From: Endothia cerciana
Lineage: Eukaryota; Ascomycota; Sordariomycetes; Diaporthales; Cryphonectriaceae
Length of the DNA: 64,000 nucleotides
Assembly (NCBI GenBank): GCA_026119935.1
Contig: JALRMH010000037.1
Location: 124,001 to 188,000 of the forward strand
Direction: 5' to 3'
Shown: piece by piece, positions 43,890 through 55,673 of the stretch
How positions within the stretch are numbered: position 1 is the stretch's first letter
Layout of the letters: each line of letters opens with the position of its first letter
Translations under genes and position numbers: made by a program
The notes under the pieces: model-generated
What the model saw: only the letters and a program-made list of their open reading frames with translations
What the model was told of the DNA's origin: nothing
Databases searched by the model: none

Positions 43890-45090
43890 TCACTCAAGCG
43901 TGTACGTCGTCCCACAAAACGACGGCGCAAGCACCGCCGGCATGGCCTGCTCACACATAGACTTGAACCTCCAGCCCGTGCAGTGCCCGGGCATCAGCAC
44001 CTTGGGCTGCAGCGCCTCCAGGTCCTCCAGCGAGCGGGCCAGCTTCTCGGGCTGGTTGTCCGCCAGGTGGAACCCCCCCACCACCGCGTACAGGGGCACC
44101 GGCCCGCCGCCCAGCTCGACGGCGTGCCTGCAGACGTTGACGACGCCGGCGTGGCTGCACCCCGTGAACACGACGAGGCCCCTGCCCCTGAGGTGGCACA
44201 TGACCAGCCGCTCGTCGGCGATCTCCTCGTCCGGCTCCCACACGCTGGTCGAGGGGACGAAGCGCATACCGCCGCGGATGCCCTTCTCGTAGGGGGTCCG
44301 CCGCGGTATGCTCCCCGACGACAGGAAGAAGCCGTCCAGCACGGTGTGCACCTCGCCGCTCCTCTGGACGACGGATCCCGCCGCCTCGATCTCGTCGACG
44401 GTCGGGTCGGCCTCCAGGCTCACGATCGCGCCCGTCGGCGTCAGCAGGCCCCTGTACTCCGGCCGGTCCGGGTGCACATCGACGGTGAGGCCCGAGACCG
44501 GGGAAGGGTGGCGCAGCCTGGCGGCGTTGATCATCCTGACGGCCTCGAGCATCCCGCCCGAGTGGTCGCGGTGCCAGTGCGAGAGGTGGATGTGCCCGAT
44601 GGCGGCGATGTCCGCGCGGAGGCGAGAGGCGTTACGCGACCAGGCGGACTCCTCGGGCCCGGTGTCGAAGAGGAGGGTGTGCTTCTGGTCCCCTCTCTTG
44701 GCCGTCTGCGTCACGGTCAGCAGCGGGCGCCTGCAGCTCCCCCCTCGTGGGGGGGGGGGGGCCCGCGCGCGTGCGACCCCGAACGATCTTTGAGGAGAGG
44801 GAGGATTGAGGGAGGGAGAATGGGTGGGGGGGGGGCGGGGGGCGCCCGGGTTCAGAGCTCACGATCATGAGCGACAGCCCGTGGGCACCGCAGCAGATGT
44901 TCGCCATCCTAATCTCGCCCCTTGCGCCGCCCCTGCTGTCGCCGTCGGGTAAGGGATCGACTGGCTGCCCTTGCAACAGGCCCTTGTACTGCACGGCGGG
45001 GTTGTTGCTGGGCGAGATAGGATCGACCTCATTGTCGACGATGACCTTAATCTCGATGCTGTCGACCTCGACCAGGCCGTGATATGCCAT
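43890..45090 (-). CDS. Metallo-beta-lactamase-fold hydrolase
   Basis: Exons 45090..44876 and 44730..43890 give 351 residues. The zinc motif HxHxDH (LSHWHRDHSGG) is near residue 122. A second conserved Cys-His element is GCSHAGVVN near 270, and the later metal ligand GGFHL near 300. This arrangement is that of the MBL subgroup that includes bacterial RFA-P-synthase-like proteins; the fungal substrate is unknown. The junction is unusual. The stronger-looking donor GTGAGC at 44862 would put exon 2 out of frame. The weaker GTCGCT at 44875 gives phase 2 and a natural HGLRPLLTVT join to KHTLLFDTGPE. The intron holds G13 and other G-rich tracts, read as C runs on the coding strand. Confidence 0.85.
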
Positions 45091-46877
45091 CTTGGGTGCA
45101 CGACTGCCCCCGAAAGACCTGTTTCTCGGTGGGTAGGTGGGCAGGTATGCAGTGAGTCAGTGAGTGAGTGAGTGAGTGAGTGAGCGCGTGAGACGAGATA
45201 ACGGCCGTCAGGTAGCCCGGGAATACCGGGTCGCCGCCTGCTTCAGAAGCCTGTCACGCCGCTTCAGCAGTCAGTTTTCGTTCCTCTTCTCGCGGACATG
45301 TCAGAACTACAGCATTCATGAGATTGTTTGGTTATGCGTGGCCGTGGCACAGCATTTGTTCCCCCCCCCCCCCCGAAGACGTTGGCTCCCGATCCATGGC
45401 ATCGGCCGAACATATTAGCGCCCCGAGGTTTGACCTACAGCACGCACAGCAACACAGTTACGGCTCGCCGGTGTCTCTGGCCGCCGGTTCCGACGTCCAA
45501 CAGCTCTGCGACCGAGACGGCCTCGTCGCCGAGTAGCGACGGCGCACATTTTGCCCGCACTGCATGCTGCAAGAGGGAGGCAGTGGGTGGGCGAGCATGC
45601 TGGTCCTGAAGCGGGTCCCCCTCAACGACGGAGGCACCATCTCTGGTAAGACAAGGGGCGATGTCCTCACTGCCTCGGGCGCGGCGTTGTCGGGACGCGC
45701 AGGGCTGTGAAGCCGGTGCTCATTGCGACGACCATGACAAAGGCATCTCAGCCTCGCCCTTTTCCTTCTCTCCTCTCTGGGACAAATGAGCCCTCTCAGC
45801 CCAGGGGCTGAAGGCGTCATGTCCCTGAAACTCGTCCGGAAAGCCCGGAAGCTGCCGGATGTGGCCCCGAGGGCTTCCGCTTGACTCGGTCGAGGCTCTG
45901 GCTACGGGCGCCAGTGGTGAAAGACGCTCCAGTCCGTCGTCTTGGCAGCAAGCTCAGCCTCCTCGCTTCATCACCCAGAAGAAACGCGGCTATAAATACT
46001 TCCTTACGAATGGGTCGAGCAGACTTACATACAACGGCACGACTATCACAGCACTATGTAGAGCAGAACCTGAACACCAGGCGGCTGTGTCTCTCACAAG
46101 ATATAGCCGGGGAGACCAAGACAATGTCTCGAACAGGCCCCGTCCCGTGTCGGTAGTCGGTGTGGCGCCTCATCAAGCGATGATCCCCAACCTGAGCACC
46201 GATTCCCGAGATCTTCCGCCGAGTCTCTTCTTGCAGACATATCACCCCCCTGCGCGGGGCATCCCTGGAGGGCCCTCGAAAATAGGCGATGGGTGGGCCC
46301 AACACGTAATCTCTGCACGCGCGTTGGGCTCACAGACAGGCGGCGGCACAGGTTGAGAGGTCCATCTTCGTCGAACCTCCATCGCCTTGTTGCCATTCAC
46401 CTATCGAGTCTACTGTGTGAACCCCAGACGGGCAGGGCATGACCGTGTAGCATGTAGTCCTTCCAGCCCATCCCCCCCCCCCCCCCACATTCCCATGTGG
46501 AGTTATTGCCGGGCTTACGCACTTCGCGGAATTCGCCTCGACGCCTCCCTATCTCTCTCCCTCGTCTGTCTCAGAGAGATGTTACGTCCCCCATGGAGGC
46601 TGAAAGGATCCATCCTCCCGGGTCTGTAGAGGAGGGTTCGGCCTAAGAGCCGACCACCGGCATCGAGGAGGGCCCACATGAGACGTGCGTGGTCGTGGAT
46701 CTAATTTTCTATGTCTATGACCTAGGCTGCCGTAGTCACTTCATGATCGCCTTCCACGTCCTCGTCGACGATGCTTCCTTCGAGGACGTCCTGGATTTTA
46801 ATTCTTGTTATTCTCCTGTCTCTCCCTCTCCCCGTTCTTCTCCCCCGGCCGGAGACAGACCTTTCTCATCAGCAAGA
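45091..46877. other. Intergenic, low-complexity runs, no gene seen
   Basis: Contains a (GTGA)n run at about 45150-45183, C14 at 45361-45374 and C15 at 46472-46486. ORFs are short and without family resemblance. Confidence 0.45.
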
Positions 46878-48800
46878 ATGTTCTCCTACGTGTGTGTACC
46901 CTTGTCTTGTCTGCTGCTGCTGGTTGCCCTCCTCGGCAGCCTTGTCCGCGCCGACGAGTTCTCTCATGACTACGAGGCGTACAACAATGCAGAATACGGT
47001 AAACGGCCCACCCAGACCTTCGTCTCCAACCCAGACATCATCGCGCCCCTGATACAGGTCAACGTCTGGGACGAGGGCAAGATCTCGCCCACGGGGGGCT
47101 CGCACATCTTCATCCGCCACGACTACGAGCAGTCCAGCCCCCTGATCCTCGACGCCAGCGACCTGAGCCTGGTGTACATGGACCGCTCGTACGACCGCAC
47201 CAGCGACGTCCGGGTCCAGAAGAACTTCAATGAGTCGTACCTCACCTTCTTCGCCGGCTCCATCGTGGACGGCCACGGGTCGGGAGACGGGCTCGTGCTG
47301 GACGAGCACTACAACCAGGTGTACAAGGTCGACGTCCAGAACCTGTCGGCCAAGAACGACCTGCATGAGTTCCAACTCACGGGACACGGGACGGCGCTGA
47401 TCACGGCCTACGTCCTCGTCCGGATGGACCTCCGCAAGTTCCGGGGTTCGCGGCGGGGAGGGATCCTCGACAGTGTGTTCCAGGAGATCGACCTCGCGAC
47501 CAACGAGATCATATTCCAGTGGAGAGCTTCCGACCACGTCGACCTTGCCGACTCTTTTTACAAGGTCGAGTCGAAATGGGACTTCTTCCACATCAATAGC
47601 GTGCAGAAGGTAAGAAGGGGAAGAAAGAGCCGCGGAAGTCCGTGAACTGGGACTGGACCCGAGCTGATATTATGTACCATCGCAGTCACGGGATGGGAAC
47701 TACCTCATCTCCGCCCGCCACATGCACTCGATCTACATGATCAACGGGCAGACCGGCGACATCATGTGGACCCTCGGCGGGAAGAAGAACCAGTTCAGGG
47801 AGCTGGACGCGGGGGGCGCCAACGGGTCCGGGGACGACCTCCTCTCCTTCGCCTGGCAGCACCACGCGCGCTTCTTCCACGGAGACGAGAACGAGATCAC
47901 CTTCTTCGACAACCACGCCCTGACGACCCAGCAGCACTGCAAGAGGGACTGCAGCCGCGGCCTGCACATCCGGATCGACCTCGAGTCCAGCCCGGAGGAG
48001 CCGACCGTGCGGATCCTGCACGAGTACCGGCACCCGCAGTCCCTCCAGGCGCAAAGCCAGGGCAGCGTGCAGCCCCTCGAGGACGACAGCGGCAATGTCT
48101 TTGTGGGGTGGGGCCGGTGCCCGTCCTTCACCGAGCACACGGCGGACGGGGAGGCGGTTATGGATGTGCAGTTCTCCCCATGGCACACCAAGGACAACTC
48201 GATCGCCCTGGACAACTACCGTGCGTATCGTCTGGACTGGACGGCTCATCCAGACACGGACCCGGATATCATGACGGAGGAGAAGGACGGTGTGACGAGT
48301 GTGTATGCCAGCTGGAACGGCGCCACGGAAGTGAGGGCCTGGGCATTCGTGAGTAGCTTTCAGGTCATGTTGTTTGTGTAGGAACCAGAACTGACCGGGT
48401 CGTGATGCAACAGCTCGCCAGCAACGAGAGCAGCGACCTCTACGGCCCCGGCCAGGTCCTCGCCATCGTCCCCCGGGACGGCTTCGAGACCTCCTACGCC
48501 CTTGAGTACCCGGCCCGCTTCACACGCGCCGCCGCCCTCGATGCCGAGTGGAACATTCTCGGGTCCTCTGGCATCGTCGACGTCCGCAACGAGCGGGTCT
48601 TTGGCGACATGCGGCCCATCACCGCCGTCAAGCAGATCGGGGACGTCATGATCTCCGACAACGGATATTCGGTCAGCATCACGGAGCATACCAACATTCC
48701 GGGCCAGGGAGGCGCGTTCTACGGCATCCCCGTTGGCTGGCACACCTTTCTCGGCCTGGCGATGCTTCTTGGTCTGTGGCTTGCGGCGCGCATCTTCTGA
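46878..48800 (+). CDS. Arylsulfotransferase-like secreted/membrane protein
   Basis: Exons 46878..47609, 47686..48348 and 48414..48800 give 593 residues; GTAAGA and GTGAGT donors, CAG acceptors, both phase 0. The N-terminus is a signal peptide (SCLLLLVALLGSLVRA). The body shows the fungal arylsulfotransferase (ASST-type) beta-propeller pattern: GGSHIFIRHDYEQSSPLI, DGHGSGDG, then WDFFHINSVQK, NYLISARHMHSIYMI, GDIMWTLGGKKN and FAWQHHARF. The histidines in FHIN and HQ/QHHARF are where the active-site His of bacterial ASST lies. A C-terminal hydrophobic helix (~573-592) ending RIF would anchor it. Bacterial relatives transfer sulfate between phenols; the fungal role is unproven. Confidence 0.88.
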
Positions 48801-49746
48801 TGAGCGAGGGGGGACGGGAGAATGAGATCTTTCTCTCTTCTTTCGATTTCACTTAACACGACAGGATGCATCTTGGTCAACAGAACGACCGGTAGGCGAG
48901 ACGGCATGGGTCTCGGGCCCTGCCAGCGTCGGCTCAAATCCGCCGAGCCAGACCAAAAGGGAGAAAGTCTCCTCCCGAAGGTGGGCCACTGGCCCTCCTT
49001 TCAGAGGCGGTATGGCGCTTCACATACCACATTGGTCGGTTCTGAAGCCATCCGCTGTGTCATCGCTCCGAGCGCGCGCCCAGTCTGAGCACCGATAGGG
49101 GGGTAGGGGGCCAAGGGGTGTCGCACCTAGCACACCAGATGAACGCACGGGCGACCTGCCACGGCGCCAGCCGCAGATGCTGGCTTCTCCGAGTCCATAT
49201 ATGGAAATCGATAGGATACTGGAGTGCGGACTTCCGGCGTGATGCCAGGCTGCGTATATATGCATAAACGAACGCATACGGTGGAGGATGAGTGTTTTAT
49301 CGAAATTCATGGGATGCATTCTAAGCGTTGGCGTTGTTGGGTTGTGCCGTTCACGGTCTGTGCATAGCATGCAATGATACCCTTTTTAGGATGACCTAAG
49401 AAATCCAACCCTATCCTAAGCTATATTGACCCTCTCGTAACTCTCGCCGTCATCGATCACAGGTAAGGTCGCCTACAAGGACGGGCTGAATCCGCTATAG
49501 CTGACGTATTATCTGATGAGACAAATGGGCCTCCCCATCCACGCGGTGTATGAATGCCTAAGAAGTCCACTGTGTCATTTTTCTCTCCGCTTCTTTTCCA
49601 GAGACTATATACATAAGGAAAATCGTCAAGTCGTCCGTGGATGAAGCTCCAGCTCCACCGCAGGCCGGCGATAGGAATGAAAACGAGATCCGAGAACCAA
49701 GACAGAACCAATCCAGAGCAGATCAAGTCAAAGACCATAATACCCT
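48801..49746. other. Intergenic, convergent spacer, no gene seen
   Basis: 3' flanks of the arylsulfotransferase-like gene and of the HsbA-like gene. No domain recognised. Confidence 0.45.
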
Positions 49747-50642
49747 TTAGAGAGCGCCCAAAAGTGCTGCCAGACCACCAGCACCTCCTGCGCCGCCCGC
49801 CGTACCAGCCCCTCCGGTCAGCGCTCCGAGCAACGCCTCGAGACCGCCCGCGCCTCCAGCAGCGTCTGCAGCACCCGCACCCGTGGAGGTTGAGGTCGAG
49901 GAGGTAGAGCCCGCGGCGGTCGACCCACCAGCAGCGGTCGACCCGGTGGAGGCCTCGGGCGCAGAGCTGGCTGAGGCCCCGGCGCTGCCCGTCGTGCCCG
50001 TGCCAGCTGTCGCGGCGTTCGTGGCGGTCGTGGCGGTCGTCGAGTTGGAGGCGCCGCCGTACGCGGTGATGGCCTGCTGCAGGACGGTGTCGATCTGGCC
50101 GATGGAGCTCTGCGCGACGCTCTGGCCGATGGAGGGCACCTTGGAGACGATGGCGGTGCCCAGCGCGGCGGCGCTGGTCTTCTGCGTCTGCAGCTGCTGC
50201 GCGACGACGCTGGTGACGCCCAGCTGGTCGAAGACGGGCTTCTGGGCGATCAGCGCGGAGACGGTGTTGTTGGCCGAGGTGGTGAGGCCGGTGGCGGACT
50301 TCTGCAGGGAGAGGGCATCCGTCAGGGACAGGGTCGAGGTCCCCTGGATAGACGTGGTGGCGTTGGAGATGGAGTTCTGTGCGGCGGTACTGGCGCTGAG
50401 GACGCTGGTCAGGGAGTTGGGGTCAGTAGCGCTGACGGCCTGGTGGGGTGTTAGTCTTGGTTGATGAAGAGAGGCATGCGTGTGTAGGGGTGGCATACGT
50501 TGACGGCAGTCCCGAGCTGGTCCAGCGAGTTTTGTACCGAGGTGATACCAGACTGGATCGTCTGCAGGTCCCTCTTGAGAAGAGATGGTGCCGCGAGGGC
50601 GGCCACCGCCAGAACCGGCTGAGCAAGGAGGGTGAACTTCAT
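49747..50642 (-). CDS. HsbA-like secreted cell-wall protein with Ser/Thr/Gly-rich tail
   Basis: Exons 50642..50499 and 50439..49747 give 278 residues; GTATGC donor, CACCAG acceptor with a CTAAC branch site, phase 0. It starts with a signal peptide (MKFTLLAQPVLAVAALAAP) and KR, a possible Kex2 site. An all-helical domain follows with the repeated pattern typical of hydrophobic surface binding protein A / cell wall galactomannoprotein (DLQTIQSGITSVQNSLDQLG ... PVFDQLGVTSVV). The last ~100 residues are low-complexity Ser/Thr/Gly/Ala, ending in two copies of an LxALLGAL-type motif. It should be secreted and O-glycosylated and may bind hydrophobic surfaces or the wall. Confidence 0.88.
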
Positions 50643-53600
50643 CTTGTTGATATGAAATCAAAGTTACGCGAGAGAAAGTGGCATCCAGTGCCTGGTCAAG
50701 AAGTAGAAGCGAAAATAGCTGAGGAGCGTAAAGGTTAGTGCTAGTCTTGTTTTGTGTCTAAATCAATTGCGATGAGAAAGGGCGGCGGACTCCATGATAT
50801 ATCTTGGTCCTCTCGTAATTTCTGAGGCTCTGAGTCTCATCAGAATGTCCTCCGTTGCCCATCTCAGCTCCCATCCGTTTCCTGATTAGGCACTGACACT
50901 GTAACCTCTGCGACAAAACCTGCAGGACCGTGACGCAAAACAACAAAGGCGCTTGGGAATTGACGTCTAGCAAAGTAGAGACGGAGCAGGTACCACGAGA
51001 TACTCCGAACCTTAGGATTAAAGTTGTTTTGCTGGTCCAGCGTGTGTGGGAAGATCGGTTGAAACAGGACTAGATCTGGCACGGGGTCAAGGGGGTTACC
51101 GGATCCCAGCGCACCACAGCGCGGATCATGGTGAGGAAACAGACGTTTTGCCGAAGGCTGATCGCGATTGGTCCATCTGCTTCGTCCAGTGTCCTCAAGG
51201 TCATGATCTGGCGAAACCGCACGACTTATAACAGCCCCGTCTCTCGCCTTCGAACCTTTCGATGCTCGCATCGCTTGACGGATCCGTCTCGCGTTTCTCC
51301 GCCAAGGCATGTCTCGATCACTGCGTCGTTGTCATCCGACACCGTTACATTTATTCGACGAACCGAGGACGAGAGAGCCCACTATTCCAGACGCAACAGG
51401 AAATCCATGGGAGGCACTGGGCCGCAACAGTGGCGACTGCGCCTCGTACCTTTCTTGCGAGATAAGGGAGAGACTTGTTGCACCATCTGACCGTCAGACC
51501 GAACATCGATCATGGTCAGTTTTGTACGCACGTTCGACTGCCTGATCGAGCTGTTTCTGGAGAATTCTAAACCTATCCTGCATCTGACTGTCTTTGCCCA
51601 AGTCGGATGACCGCTGTGACTCCGCCATCCGGTCCCGGCGGTATAATCCGCTCGTCTTTGGATTTCTTCGCAACAATAACAGGTTCCTGGCAATCTTTGT
51701 ATAGTATTGATCTAGACAAGATTGCACCAGATGTGGGCGGTGATGCTGTGGGGAAAAATGCCGGATAAAATGCCGGTTGCAAGGGTATAAAGGGGCTTTC
51801 TGTATGCTGGCCTCTCTGGCCCCCTTCCCTTCTCTTCTCTTCAGTTTTTCTTTAGTTCTCATACAGAAAACAGGACAGTCAATTCAGATGAAAACACTCG
51901 TTATCCGGACAGATGCACAGGGACTCATCGCGTCTCACTAGGTTTTAGCTCATCGTTCATAGGAAAAGTGGGTATAGTTTCTATGAACGATAAACTTTTG
52001 ACCTCTATGAGCTTCTGGCTATAAACAATGAGCACCATGCCCTGTCTCACTCGACGGATGGCTCAGTGTGGCCGAACTGAGAGGAGTTCATTACTGTGCA
52101 TGATTGCCTTAAACACTCGGCACCATGTCCAGTCAATCCATGCAAATAGAGCATGTGATCGTCATTGCAGATGATATCTGGTATTATGGTATTGTCTCAT
52201 GGACCTCCTCTAGACCCCCATCAACCTCAGACGACCTCCCGCCAGAGATGCGACTTGATGACCCTCCGGCCGGCCATCACATTCTTTGGCCTTGAACACC
52301 TTCCCTTTTTCCTTTGTGCCATGTACATGGTACAATATACAAGCTAGATCTTGCTGCAGCACCATTTCCTCTGCCCGAGCCGTCTTTGCGATAAGAAACG
52401 TCACTTGGAATGTTTTCCCCTGCGTCGTACACTTGAGTCTGGCCAATGAAAAAGACGCGATGCCAATGGCCACTCCCAAACTCCTTGCACCTCCAAAAGA
52501 GAATGCAAGCCGGCTTGCATTCCTCAGACATGTGATCAGCCTCTGTTGTAGAGCCTTGGCTTCAGATATTCTCTCCACACATTGCTAATGAACTTGAGGG
52601 GGCAGCCCTCCTTGCCACGAGACGTCATGTAATGACCCTCATGACGACTCGGAGCTGCAGGCAGATATGTACACGTGATCAGCAGAAGAATTTCAGTATG
52701 TCGGCAACGTGGTATTCACCACAAGATGAGGTCGCCGCTCCCCCCAAAGGTCTTGCGGGTCGCCTATCCTGTCTACGTGGCTCTGCCTTTGAGGTGTCCT
52801 CCGAAGCGGCCTCTTGCGCTCGCGTTTCCTTTTCCTTTCTTCTTTTTCTCTTTCTTAACCTCTGCAGGTGTCTGTACACCCTTCTAGGCTACATATTTAG
52901 TGGTCATGGCCTTCGCTACGCCGAGTTTCTATCCGCCGGCAGCCACCGCCTGACTCTCCTGGCTAGCGTTCACGACATTGTGGTCCAAACTCCTTTAGAG
53001 AGCTCGCTTACATTGAGGTCCTGTCTCGGACATGAAACGGCTTGGCACCACTGTCAGTGTGATATCTTGATATTTGACTTGGTACATCAGCATGTCCGCC
53101 GATCTTGCCTACCCTTCTAAAACCAAATAGCACGTTTCCAGAAACCACCACAGACAAAATTGAAGGGGATAGTATGAAGGATCTTCCTAGCCAATGTTGT
53201 CCCTATGTGTCCAATCTACAGGGTCAAATATTCTGTCTCGAGTCTCTGAATCAACGATGGAGATTACCAAATATTCCAGCCGTTCATCTTATACTTCAGC
53301 TAAACTTGCAAATAGTCGTTCAACATATGTTGATGAAACTCATGCTATTACATAGCTCGCAACAGAAGAGGTTCAATGAGAATAGGCTTTCTCACGGTAA
53401 AAAGGAAAATAGGACCTGATCGTGCGATCGTCGAGATCGAGACGAATGAGATGACCAGAGCTGTCGAAGAGGACAGACCTGCGTTTGCCGTGGGGATTAA
53501 CTGACCAGATCAGATTTGGGAAGCTAGAAATTGAGCTCAGTAAATATTTAGGATGTATACGGTGGTGAGAAGAGGAGGAAGGGGGGAGAAGAAGAAAAGG

Positions 53601-54661
53601 GTTAGAACAGATTATTTCTGAGGTCTTGATCCAGGACGACCTTCCTCTGTGTGTTCGGCACCCGCCTGGTCCTGGAATTATGAGGGTCCTGATCTGGTAG
53701 GTAGAAACGTTTGCAATGCGCATCGGGAGAGGCGTGCAAAGTTCAAAGGTCCAGCATTCGAACAAGTGACCTCCCGCTCCCGACCGTCATTTTAGATTAT
53801 GATCGGCGAGACCGTACAAAGGTCAGTTTTACCAACTGGTCATGGCTTTCGGTGACTTTTAAACACCAACCGACATAGCACACTTATATAGTTTTCACTA
53901 CGGAGACATCAGGCAACAACCATCTGGGGTCGAAGTGATTTGCTGCTGAACAAGGCTGCCACAAATCTCGTAATACCCCTTCAGGCTTGAAAAGTTGTGT
54001 TGCGAAAGAGTGATCACCAGTCCGCTGCACTGGCTAGAATCCTTATATCTCGTCACAAATTGTATAACACTTGTTGTGAGAGGACTGTGATCCAGCCCAC
54101 ACCAGACTACGCATCATTTCGAAAGCTCTTCTCCGGATGAGGGTCGGCCATTCAGGAGATCGACGATAAATATCATCAGCTGGATCATACACGCCGTCTT
54201 TGAAAGTTGACAGTCATACAAACGCACGACTCCTTAGTATTAGAGAATTAAGTCTCACTTCTTCTTGTTACCGAGGGATGATACTGCCTCAGTTGCCCGT
54301 TTTCAAGCCTGTCACTCACCCAGGGCAGTCACAGAGCCATGCCTGTTCTCGTATATATTGGCAGGATCTTGGGTGGAGGGAGCATAACGGCTTGAACCAA
54401 CATCACCACAACATAATAGCATACAGTACCTCCCAAGGATAACGTCATCACAATATCACGACATCACCTCCGAGTCTTTGGAATCAAACGGAGCACCCTC
54501 GCGTACAGATACCAAAGGTATCCTCAAGGTACCTACAGGGAGCCAGGGTGACCACTGCTATAGGAACTATTCATCCCCGTGCTAAGCACAGATACAGACA
54601 GTCCACCTCTAGCTGATAGAATTGTCTCTACACCGGAGAATTAAGTACCCTGGGCAACGAC
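50643..54661. other. 4-kb gene-poor interval
   Basis: No supported gene on either strand. It contains a perfect 11-bp inverted repeat with an 18-bp loop at 51952-51991 (arms ATCGTTCATAG/CTATGAACGAT). The rest is neutral-composition sequence with short ORFs. Confidence 0.5.
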
Positions 54662-55673
54662 ATGTCATCACACCACACGATCTCTAAATCTCACGGGTCT
54701 AGCTCTAAAGGCAGATCATCCTCCAGGAACAAGAGCTCCCGGGACACAGCGCCCTACCGAAGGGCTGACGACTTCGACATAACTAACCTGGCAAAGAATG
54801 GACGACTGAACCCGCTGCTTGACAACCTCAGTCAGGACTTCTACCGGCTGGATACCATCTGGGTCTGCCTCAAGGAGGGCGCCGCGGGGTCCACGAACCA
54901 CGCCACCCTGAAGTTCGACTTCAGGGACCGGGTGGGCGAGCTGAGGGGCGCAGAGATCGAGGTCACGGACGACCCGGGCGCACAGTCGTACACGCACGAG
55001 TCCCGCCAGTATCAGCCCGCCCATATGCTCTTGTGGCTGAAGAACTGGCGCGGGCCGTCGAGAACGGCTGTTCAGAGCTTCCGGCTCCGGGACTACTTCT
55101 CTGAATTTGCTGCTGGGGGCAGCAGGGGCAGCAGGAACGGGCGTGAGGTGCCCCGCGTCGGCACGACACTGGGCCAGATTCTCAGATTCCTCACGGCCTA
55201 CGAAATGCACTCTTTCGGCTTTTCCAACAGCATGATCGGCGACACAGATTGTTATACCGGCTGTCGAGACTGGATGCAAGTATAACCTGCAAGAGCCTCC
55301 TAGTAATTGGGACACTGTGACAGTCATCGTCAATACTGGTGCTAACCTGTTCTTCTTTGCTCCAAAAAAAAGTACGCAGGTAATCTTCCTCCTCGAACAG
55401 TTCGACAGTATAAATCGTATCACTGGCCAAATCACACACATTGAGCCACCACTCACGAGGCACGTGGAAGTCTTCAGTGGGTATCAGGGAGCTTTGGTGA
55501 CGGTGCCACAACGGTTCCAGGCTCAGAACATATATTATGCTCTTGGATACTTCTACCCGGGAGAGGGCATGCGTCCCATACGCTTGCCAGTACACGAAGG
55601 GCACTTCTCAGGCATCTGGTCTCGACAGATGCCAACCAATGGTCTGATTCCATACATATGGGACGATGTGTAA
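54662..55673 (+). CDS. Hypothetical protein, two exons, Ser-rich N-terminus
   Basis: Exons 54662..55279 and 55380..55673 join in phase 0 to 303 residues. The intron has GTATAA, a GCTAAC branch site, a pyrimidine tract and GCAG. Residues 1-35 are Ser/Arg/Lys-rich and likely disordered. A compact region follows (WVCLKEGAAGSTNHATLKFD, LLWLKNWRGPSRTAVQSFRL), then Cys residues (DTDCYTGCRDW) and a second exon (EVFSGYQGALVTVP, FYPGEGMRPIRLPVHEG). I do not recognise the family. An open Gly/Pro-rich stretch (about 55730-55828, another frame) directly downstream may be a further exon reached by a weak intron, so the C-terminus is uncertain. Confidence 0.6.

Noticed and set aside
51494..51862. 122-codon minus-strand ORF
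   Set aside because: Lys/Arg/Gln-rich without homology or splice context; neighbouring frames are equally open.
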